A stretch of 16,243 nt of DNA from Thalassiosira profunda (lineage: Eukaryota; Bacillariophyta; Thalassiosirophyceae; Thalassiosirales; Thalassiosiraceae). The stretch's first letter is position 1; every line of letters begins with the position of its first letter. Below are positions 8,033 to 15,800 of this stretch, piece by piece. Under the pieces are notes generated by a model. The model searched no databases. It had not been told where the DNA came from and saw nothing but the letters and a program-made list of their open reading frames with translations. Where the stretch lies: NCBI GenBank assembly GCA_036939355.1, contig JALLAP010001077.1, positions 1 to 16,243 on the forward strand, in the 5' to 3' direction. The position numbers and the translations under genes were made by a program.

Positions 8033-9577
8033 ATGAGTAGGTGCAGAGGGGGCCGGTGGCTTCTTCTTCGCCGTCCATGCATTGCAACCGGCCTCCTTTT
8101 ATTGGCCTTGGCGATGCCCACCGCAGAGGCTGCCAAATACGCCAAGATTTGCGAGCTTGCAGGCTCTCCCGCCGTCTCTCTCGAGTACGACGCGGCCACG
8201 GGGCAGTTTTCCCTGGCGAGCGATATATCGGATGAAACAGACGAGAGTGAGGGGACGAGGCATCTGGAGAGGCAGATCGTTGTGGTAGGAAAGCAGGACA
8301 GTGGGCATCGCTTCCTGCGCGCGGAGTCAGCCGCCAATCAGACGGCGTCGGCCTCCGGCAAATTGACATATTATATTGCAAGATCCTGCCCCTGCGACGG
8401 AACCGGGCGCACGTATTGTCTCATCGATGGCATCTCTACCGGAGCAATACCCGATTCGTGCGGCGTGCCCTGGTCGGGCGACCCGATGTTTACAATGGCC
8501 GGGCACAACTATACCACATTGGATACGTCTCGGATTGGATGCTTCGAACTCAATTCTCAGACGGTCTTCATACGGAATGCTTGGCCGGTGGTAGTCCTTT
8601 GGTATGGAGCCCTCCTCATCTTCCTAATTGCCACGAGCAATGGCAAGTTCGCCCGGGCATACGTCATCAACAAACTCTGCCCTGGACTGCAATCGAACGA
8701 GCGAATGGTGGACAGAATCTTGGCGCGGGAGAGCGAGATGAGGAATCGATTGCGCACCGCGGCGATGCGTGCGGCCAGTGTGGCCGAGGGACCGGGACGA
8801 TACCTCGTTCGAACGAGGGGAGTGCGCATTCCCAATCGAGGGGCGCGGCGGCGGGAGGATCTGAGCGACGAGGAGGAACGGCAGGAGGCCACGCGGTGGT
8901 GGATCGAGCAGGCGGAACGTCTGGGCATCTTGAGCCCGCGCCAGGACGTGGAGTGGGTCTTGAGAACGAAGACGTTCAATGCGGAGAAGGAGCGGGCAAA
9001 GAGGGAGCAGAGAAATCTTGCAAAATTGCAGGCAACGGAACAGACAGAACAGGTGCAGCAGGAATCATCACTCTCTGATGAGGACGACGATACATTCGAG
9101 TGCACGATATGTTTGGCCAACATCGAAGACGGAGATCAAGTGGGTGTGCTGCCCTGCACGCACATTTTCCATTCGGAGTGCTTGCGTTTGTGGATCGCTC
9201 GGAAGAACGCGTGCCCTCTGTGCCAGGTGACTGAAATTGCCAGTCCGAGGCCGGTGCAGAGGGAAGATGATTCCTCCTCTTCTGCAGAGGGGAACTCGGA
9301 TGGCAACGGAGACGAAGAGAATGGCAATACACGCGCCGAGACCCGGCGCAATGCTGCCGTCGCGGCGTTGGAAAGCGGGCGGACGAGCTCGTGGTTTGCT
9401 CCGACATTCTTCTTTCCTTCGTCGGAACCGGAGCGAGTGCGCTCGACGACGACAAGAATGGAGCTATCTCCTTCTTCGTCTTCGATAAGCGATGGAGAGC
9501 GGCAAACGGGGGGACAAAGTCCCAGGCAACAGCGCCGCCAGAGGAGGGAACGGCAATCGCAAGACTTCGTTGCCTGA
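8033..9577 (+). CDS. Transmembrane RING-H2 E3 ubiquitin ligase with Cys-rich luminal domain
   Basis: A 514-residue single-exon protein. ATG 8033 was chosen because it begins a clear signal peptide: basic residues, then a Leu-rich core, with likely cleavage after about residue 33. The presumed luminal part (34-181) has several cysteines (for example SCPCDGTGRTYC) and N-glycosylation sequons NQT and NYT. One membrane segment lies near 183-203. The cytosolic part is basic and Arg/Glu-rich, then carries a RING-H2 domain at residues 357-397: CTIC, LPC-T-H, FH, SEC and CPLC, the full C3H2C3 ligand set. The tail is acidic, then Ser-rich. RING-H2 domains recruit ubiquitin-conjugating enzymes, so a membrane-anchored E3 in the secretory or endosomal system is likely. 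The layout is like PA-TM-RING proteins, but I see no protease-associated domain. The stop is 28 bp from the stop of the convergent MFS gene. Confidence 0.87.
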   Translation: MSRCRGGRWLLLRRPCIATGLLLLALAMPTAEAAKYAKICELAGSPAVSLEYDAATGQFSLASDISDETDESEGTRHLERQIVVVGKQDSGHRFLRAESAANQTASASGKLTYYIARSCPCDGTGRTYCLIDGISTGAIPDSCGVPWSGDPMFTMAGHNYTTLDTSRIGCFELNSQTVFIRNAWPVVVLWYGALLIFLIATSNGKFARAYVINKLCPGLQSNERMVDRILARESEMRNRLRTAAMRAASVAEGPGRYLVRTRGVRIPNRGARRREDLSDEEERQEATRWWIEQAERLGILSPRQDVEWVLRTKTFNAEKERAKREQRNLAKLQATEQTEQVQQESSLSDEDDDTFECTICLANIEDGDQVGVLPCTHIFHSECLRLWIARKNACPLCQVTEIASPRPVQREDDSSSSAEGNSDGNGDEENGNTRAETRRNAAVAALESGRTSSWFAPTFFFPSSEPERVRSTTTRMELSPSSSSISDGERQTGGQSPRQQRRQRRERQSQDFVA

Positions 9578-9605
9578 TCGATTCTATCCTACTGTTTACA
9601 TTAGC

Positions 9606-11241
9606 TCAGAACATGGAACCCATGCTGCTCGTTGCGCGGTGGTGACGCAGAACCTTCTCATCCTTCACCTTGGATGTGAGGAAGCGGAGTTGAGTGCAGA
9701 GGCCGGCGCCAACCAAAGAGATTGCGATAAATGCGTAGTTCAGTATCCCAAATTCCCATCCAGTAAATCCTGCCGAATCAATTATGACGGTACAAGTGAT
9801 CCCGAAGACGAGGAAGATAAAGCCGTAGTTTGTACCCATGTGCTTGTCGCCGAAGAGGAAGGCTGCAATTGCTGGCACCAGGCAATAGCTCGCTCCCCAC
9901 AACGCAAAGAGAGTGCACACACAAATGCCAAACGCCAATTTGCTGCCCACCGTCAAGGTGTAGATGAGCATCACAATTGGAGAGATATATGCTGTCATCT
10001 CGAGCGTCTCGAACGTCCCTATTTTGTCCGCCATCGATCCCCTTTGCAATAGGCACGCGATAGAAAGAGGGTAAGAATGGCGACGCTCGTGCTTTCAGCT
10101 TCGCTCAATTGCAAAGTACGTTCCACTTACCACATCATTCGGGACAGACCGCTGCAGAGGCATCCGAAGCACCCCACAACGGTAATGAAGTGGTCGTCCT
10201 GGAGATGCGGTGCGCCAAAGTTCTTGTATGTTGCTGCCACGTAGAACCCCGATACTCCGGTGCATATTGCAGTCCCTATCACGAGCCAGCAGAGCGAGTC
10301 TCTGATCATTTGCGGCGTCGTCAGCTCAAATGTTGCGTTAAACTTCACTCGGCTGCCGTATCGCTGGTGCCCCCTTTTTGCTTTTGCAAGTGCAGATGTT
10401 GGGATATTACTCTGCCCGTCCTCCAGCATGGCTGTATCGTAAACGTTGACTCCGCTGCCATTCGTCAGAGATGTCTGCTCTCCGTTTGTTATGTCCAAAA
10501 GAGATTCGCCTGCTAGCTCCTCGTCGTCATGTGGACTCATCAACAACGAAGCACCGATGAATCCAATGACAGCATACATCATTCCGAGAAGACGGAACAT
10601 TTCCGGCACGCGCCTGACCACTGGGCTGGTTGCTGGATCGTAAAGCCCAGTGTCTGGATCCACCGGATAGTTCTCACTGTTCACATAGGTTGTTGCCACC
10701 AACCCAGCAAGGAAAGGGCCCGCTCCAGTGCCAGTGGTGATAATTCCGGTGACGAGGCCTTTGTTCTGTTTGAAGTGCTTGAATGCACATATTATTGGAG
10801 CCGAGTACGAGAGTCCGATGCCCACGCCCACCAGCCCCTGCAAGAAGATCAATCCGTTGAGCGTTTTGCAGTAGGAGGACAGGTATGTGCCGCCGGCGAT
10901 TAGAGTGCCTCCAAGATAAGCCGTCGGCCGCGGACCAATCTTTTTCTCGAGCTGTCCTCCGAGGTACATGAAAAGCGATTGGCCCAGGAAGATCATCGTG
11001 TAGACGTGCAGCTGGAAGACGAGTTGACATTAGATGCATAAGATGGACAGGTTTTGCAAATAATATGCACAGCAATGCTCACCGTCTGGTGCGTCGTGAC
11101 ATCAGGGTTGAATTGAACGAGATACGATGTGATGTAGGGGGTGACGTTGCCCCACATGATCTTGATCCCCACGATAAAGTGGAAGATCGTCGCCCCCATC
11201 AGGGAGAGGATCGAGTCGACGTTGCATTCGTCGGGCGACAT
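9606..11241 (-). CDS. MFS transporter, oxalate/formate-antiporter (OFA)/monocarboxylate-like, three exons
   Basis: The model is 11241-11083, 11011-10131 and 10041-9606, giving 491 residues, normal for a 12-helix MFS carrier. The start is ATG 11241-11239; the TTG four codons upstream was ignored. Exon 1 gives the first helix and its following loop. Exon 2 holds helices with FLGQSLFMYLGG, GVGIGLSYSAP and TGTGAGPFLAG segments, close to the OFA/MCT branch, followed by a large polar cytosolic loop containing an RGHQRYGS segment. The second splice creates the MFS signature RMMWGSMADKIG (about residues 344-355), of the RxxxGxxxDxxG type, at the start of the second half, which supports both boundaries. 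Exon 3 holds the last helices and a basic tail. It probably moves small carboxylates with protons across a membrane; the direction, substrate and membrane are not visible. Confidence 0.87.
10042..10130 (-). other. Intron 2 of MFS gene (89 nt)
   Basis: It begins GTAAGT and ends TTGCAAAG on the minus strand. It interrupts a Trp codon (phase 2) inside the conserved MFS loop motif. TTGCAA occurs twice in it. Confidence 0.85.
11012..11082 (-). other. Intron 1 of MFS gene (71 nt)
   Basis: It begins GTGAGC and ends CTTCCAG on the minus strand, in phase 0 after 159 coding nt. Splicing joins THQT to LHVYTMIFLGQS, giving a continuous OFA-like N-terminal half. Confidence 0.82.
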
Positions 11242-11418
11242 CTTCTTTTGCAACAGCCAATCCTGTTACGGGCTGCTGTGATATATTGATCCAACGGCCC
11301 CCCCTCGCGAGATTGCCTCGGCTGGGCGGAGTGCTGAGGGTGCTGGCGCCGGGCGTTGGCGGGCGTTGGTTGGCGTTGGTTGGAGTTGTTGGAGAGAGGA
11401 GGTTGTGTGAATGCGAAG
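11242..11418. promoter_or_regulatory. MFS promoter region with decamer repeats
   Basis: This region lies upstream of the MFS start and reaches the inner edge of the right inverted-repeat arm. TTGCAA at 11248-11253 is 7 bp upstream of the ATG. Four degenerate 10-bp units around a GTTG core lie at 11351-11390. Confidence 0.45.
11351..11390. repeat. Four degenerate 10-bp tandem repeats (GTTG core)
   Basis: The units read GGGCGTTGGC, GGGCGTTGGT, TGGCGTTGGT and TGGAGTTGTT. The G-rich strand could fold into a two-tetrad G-quadruplex, although this is only a possibility. The array lies about 30 bp outside the right inverted-repeat arm. Confidence 0.75.
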
Positions 11419-11442
11419 GTGCACCTGAGAAGTTTATGATAT

Positions 11443-11637
11443 AAGGATTCCTACGTGAAAATTGTCGAGCTCGAAACTTGCTGCCGACTTCTTCTGACCG
11501 TCATTTGCCACGATGAGCCTCCGCGAGGACAACTCCCGACGCCTCCTCACCCTGTCCAAGGTCGCCGAAGCCCTGTTCGTCGTCACCTCGTCTCGCTCGT
11601 CCGGAGCCTCCATTTGTTGAAGGACGTCGAGCTCTGA
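11443..11637 (+). pseudogene. Decayed copy of the small membrane ORF
   Basis: This is the counterpart of the 74-aa ORF at 1987-2211. The start codon position reads AAG (11443-11445) instead of ATG. The N-terminal half is shortened by deletions that break the frame. A 13-nt deletion near 11587, in the middle of the membrane segment, shifts the frame again. The inner ATG at 11513 now gives only 35 residues ending at TGA 11618-11620, with the hydrophobic segment lost. The old C-terminus and stop (11635-11637) are still recognisable. The neighbouring zinc-ribbon gene remains intact. Confidence 0.75.
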
Positions 11638-11675
11638 CTCCTACAGTTTGAGTTGATACACAACTTGTGCGCAGC

Positions 11676-12743
11676 ATGCCGAAACTATCGCACGCCCTGC
11701 CGCGGACGCCCACAGCCGCGGCTTCGCCCCGCCAGCATCCCTTGCGGCAGAAGGTAGAGGAGCAGGCCAGAGACTTGCGGCAGAAGGTGGAGGAGCAGGC
11801 GCGGGAGTACGTGGTCGAGGGCCAGTTTTCTTCTGAATGCGTCGAGCTCAAGGTCCGAAGCCGCGAGGAGGAGATCCTGCGCGAGCTGGGCATTCGCCAC
11901 TTGGAAGACAAGGTCTCGCGGCCGCGGTACACCTCCGATGAGACGGACGCGGACATCCTCAAGCAGGCCGGAGTCCGTTTCCTCAGCGCAAGGGTCGAAA
12001 AGACCTTGAACGCCGACCCGTGCTTGAACGAGCGGATCCTGCGGCCTCTGGGCAGAAAAGAGGCGAAGATCCTGCAGGCCGCGGGCGTGACCGGGCTGGC
12101 CGGCGCCCCCCTCGACGACGAGGAGCTGGGGTGCGACACCGAGACCACGGCGCCGGTGGGAGAGTCCCACTCGACGGTGAATTCCACCTACGCGGAACGG
12201 GAATTGCAGCGGCGGTGGAAGCACGGGTGGGCCTCGACCGGGGAGGAGTGCGGGTGCGGGATGCCGATCGTACAGAAGGGCAAGGGCGATTTCGCGGAGT
12301 GCGTGGTCTGCGGAGTCGTGGGAGGGGACGAGGATGAGGACGAGAACTGCGATCCCAATGCGGACATCTTCAACCCCGAGCTGTTGGATCGCCTCGCGGA
12401 CTTGGAAAGGGGGGTGATCGATGTGGCTTCGGGGCTGAGCACAATCACCCCGAGCCTGCATCCCCACGAGAGGCTTGACATGGAGGAAACCATCTACGAA
12501 ACGGGATACTGTCGCGAGTGCGAGGCTCCCATTGAAACAGGCAAAGAAGAAGAGGCGTACTGCAGCGCCTGCGCGACCCAAAAGGCGGAGAGGCAACACG
12601 AAGACGAGGAGGCGTACAAGGAAGAACTCGGACAGAAGTTGTTCGAGGGGTGGGAACTGACGACGCACAACTGTCCCAGCTGCAACTTGCCGTTGATCTG
12701 TGAGGGCGAGGGGTCCCCGGGCGTTTGCCTCAGGTGTGGATGA
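11676..12743 (+). CDS. Tandem zinc-ribbon protein, ZNRD2/SSSCA1 type, right-arm copy
   Basis: A 355-residue paralogue of the protein at 896-1960, about 90% identical by eye (roughly 30 differing residues and one extra acidic residue near position 221). ATG 11676 was chosen over the GTG three codons upstream. All twelve zinc-ribbon cysteines seen in the left copy are kept. Most changes fall in the N-terminal helix, where this copy shows a clean tandem of LRQKVEEQARD and LRQKVEEQARE, and in the linkers. Intact frame and conserved ligands argue that both copies are under constraint. The protein again ends right after the last CxxC. It is convergent with the BTB gene across 133 bp. In this arm the small ORF upstream is broken, so it cannot be needed for production of this copy. 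Confidence 0.86.
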   Translation: MPKLSHALPRTPTAAASPRQHPLRQKVEEQARDLRQKVEEQAREYVVEGQFSSECVELKVRSREEEILRELGIRHLEDKVSRPRYTSDETDADILKQAGVRFLSARVEKTLNADPCLNERILRPLGRKEAKILQAAGVTGLAGAPLDDEELGCDTETTAPVGESHSTVNSTYAERELQRRWKHGWASTGEECGCGMPIVQKGKGDFAECVVCGVVGGDEDEDENCDPNADIFNPELLDRLADLERGVIDVASGLSTITPSLHPHERLDMEETIYETGYCRECEAPIETGKEEEAYCSACATQKAERQHEDEEAYKEELGQKLFEGWELTTHNCPSCNLPLICEGEGSPGVCLRCG

Positions 12744-12876
12744 GGGGCTAGGGTATGAATAGACGGGTGTAGACATATCTTTCGTTAGTATCATTCATAT
12801 GAATATGCAGTAGACAAACAAACAAATAATGCTGGCGCGGCCCGTTTCACAGCCCTTCCCAAAACTATCAAACCCA
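12744..12876. other. Convergent spacer with palindrome (right arm)
   Basis: 133 bp between the zinc-ribbon and BTB stop codons, nearly identical to 762-895 reversed. The 12-bp palindrome ATTCATATGAAT is at 12793-12804. The main differences from the left copy lie in a short T/G (or A/C) run around 12811-12828. Confidence 0.6.
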
Positions 12877-15800
12877 TCACAATGGAACGGGGTCATTCTC
12901 CCTTGACGACCGCTTCCGTTGATAGTAATAGACCGGCAGCAGCTCTCCGTGGCCATCGTCGTACAAATACCCGTTCTCCTTTGCCAAACTATCGACCTCC
13001 GGCGCCTTCTTTGGCATTTGGGTCGGCCGGTGTTTTCCTCGGCGATGATTCGGATAATGATGATCCGGATTGGCACTGTAGGTGCATCGGGTCTTGTCGA
13101 TGATGTTCGAGCCATCCTTCGACACCTCTCCAAAGTTGTGAATGCCTGGAACGCGACGGAAGTACCCCAGCTCTCGTTTGTACTCCTCCAAGGCCTTCGT
13201 TTTCTCTTCCAGCTCTGCTTCGAGCTGCACCGCCTTCGTTTGCAGCTCCTCCAGCTGCCCGCGAACGCCGTCGACCTCCGTTCCTTGCTCAGCCTTGGCC
13301 TGTTGCAGCTCCACCTGCAAGTCCTTTACCACCCGGCCATAGTTTTTGGCGTTGTCCTCAAACTCAGCCTTCTTCTTTCCTTCGTAGTCGTCGATGGTGG
13401 CCTTGCCAGAGTCGACATCGTTCTTGGCAGCGAGGATGCACTTCTCCAGCAAATAGTTCTGAAGAGGAGGCGGCAGCGTTCGATGCAGCGCTGCTGGCTC
13501 GTGCTGTGATGAAGCAGGACCACTTTCCCATTCGGCGTCAATCATCAGCGGCTCGGACACCTCGGGCTGCCAATGCTTGGCCACCACAGCGACGCAGCGA
13601 TTCATAAGACTGTCACCCTGCAACACTTGCATGACGTCGCAGTTCTCATCCTCGGCGTAAAGCAGGTCGGTGTAGTATTTGAGCACCATCAAAGCAACCT
13701 TCGGGTCGATGTTGGGCATGATCCGCGGCTTCGTCAGCTCGCGGAAATACTCCACATCAATCTCTTCCGCGTGATCTGCAGACGGAGATGAGAGATGAGT
13801 CAAAATGCACGGTCTTGGCAGCAAGCAACATACTGAACCGATGCACTCACGCTCGCCACAGTACGAGTACACGATCAAGCTCAGCAGTTCGCTCTCGCAC
13901 TTGAGCTCCTTCGACAGAATGATCCGACGGAACAACTCCGGCGGCAGCCGGTAGATTGGGTCGAACTCCACCGTTTCCTCCAAGTGCGCGGCCGTGACGT
14001 CGATCGCGCGCGTCAAGATATCGTCCAACTGGTACAGATAGCTGTCCAGAAGGAAGTACATGGCGTTGGTGCTCTTGAGATTCTCGACCACAAACGCCTC
14101 GGCCTCTTCCAACAGCAGGCGGATCTTGTACCGCTTTGCCAGGTACACCAATGGCACGGCATTCTCGACAGTGATGGCCAGCGTCTGGTCGTGGTAGTAG
14201 CAGAAATCAAGCAAGATCGGGATAGTGTTGGCGGCGCTCTCCAGCATGACAGTCTCGTAGACGTCACCCTCAGACGCGCTGCTCCGTTCGGCCTCGCGGA
14301 TATTCCTCCCAAGGAGTTCGCTCCGGCGCGATCCAACCGCAATCATCGCCTTGTGGACATAGTACACGTCGCTCTTGGGCTCGCCAGACGCATCTGCCAC
14401 ATATTCGATTGCAGAGACATCCGACGTGTCAAAGTCGGGGGCGTGCTGCCCTGGCAGTGCGCGATTCACCACGATTGTGTAGTCGCTGAGCGAGGCGTAG
14501 CAGTCGAGACGCCAGTTTAGCTCGTCGTCGTTGACCCCGTCGTACCGCGACGACCTCATGGGTGGAGAGGCAGATGCCGCTGTGGAGCTCGAGCGCGAAG
14601 CGGCCGCGCGGGAGGGCGACCCCTGCCGGATCCCCTGCCGCGACGACAGCGCCTGCGAAGCCAGGAGCGAGTCACTGTTGGACCGATCGTTGGAAGCATT
14701 TGAGCTCGTTGGTTTTGATTCCACGGCCTGCGCCGCCTGCACTTCCTCTTGCCCCACGGTCTGCACTGCCTGCTCCTCCCGCAGCGGTTGCTCTGCGCGC
14801 AGTTTCTCCTCATAGATCGTCCGCCGAATGATTTCCCGCTCGACCTCCTCCCTCAGCCGGTCTCTCTCCCGCCGCTCGTCGTCCAGCCTCTGACGATCCC
14901 TCTCCTCCCGAAGAGCCTCCAGCCGCTTCTCCTCCAGCTTCGCCTCCTCCTTGAGAGCCTGCAGGCGTTGCTGGGCCCGCGCGCTTTCTTCTTCAGCCTG
15001 AATGCTACGCTGTTCCTTCTCCCTTTCCTCCTCGGCCCGGCGCGACTCCTCCTGGAGGATCCGCTGCTCCTCGGCCAACCGTTGCAGCTCCACCTGCACG
15101 GCCTTCTCNCCGGCGCGACTCCTCCTGGAGGATCCGCTGCTCCTCGGCCAACCGTTGCAGCTCCACCTGCACGGCCTTCTCCTCCCTCTCTTTCGCCACT
15201 GCGGCCGCCGCGCGCTCCGCCTCAGCGGCCCGCTGGAACTCCAGCTCTCGCTCTTTCTGCTCCGCCTCCAGCGCGGCGTGATTTTGCAGTTCGGCGTCGA
15301 GCTGGGCCTGCAGCCGCGCCTCATGCTCTCGCTCGTTGATCGCCTCATTCCCCAACTCTTCGTCCAGTTGGGCCTCCAGCTCGGTCGCGCGGGCGATGGC
15401 CGCCTGGGCCGACAGGTTGGATTCCTTCAAAGGTACAGACTTTTCCACAGAGGCCTCGGCCGCCTGGAACGCTAGCGTGTCGAGCAGCTCGCGCTCCCTG
15501 CCGTCGTATTCCGCGATGATGTCGTCGACGTTGTCGACCTCGTCGGGCATGGCTGCAGAGTGGTGGATGAGAAACAAAGAATGAGACCCATGTATGCATT
15601 CACACACTTAGCCCTTTTGCAAATGAGCACTCACACTGCGCCACCAGCTTCTCCACCAGCGCCCGAAACTCCGCCTTAGTCTTCTTCCCATCCAACACAT
15701 ATTCCTCCTCCTCAATAGCCTGGGCCCGGGCCGGCTCCGTCGTCCGCTCCCCCGCCCCCTGGGAGATGCGCGAGGACACCCTGGACACCTCCTCGGAGCT

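Larger units (their letters stand above)
11419..13637. repeat. Right arm of the large inverted duplication
   Basis: The reverse complement of this segment matches 1-2240. The right limit is set only by the window start of the other arm. Gene order is the same in both arms: small ORF, zinc-ribbon gene, BTB gene 3' end. Coding and spacer DNA are both highly similar, except for the small-ORF segment (11419-11600), which carries substitutions and deletions relative to the left arm. Confidence 0.93.

Noticed and set aside
11351..11390. Telomere-like repeat
   Set aside because: The decamer units are degenerate, only four in number, internal, and do not match a known telomere unit.
14531..15584. 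+ strand ORFs opposite the BTB coiled coil
   Set aside because: They are Leu/Ser/Arg-rich antisense translations of Glu/Gln/Arg codons, also crossing the assembly scar.
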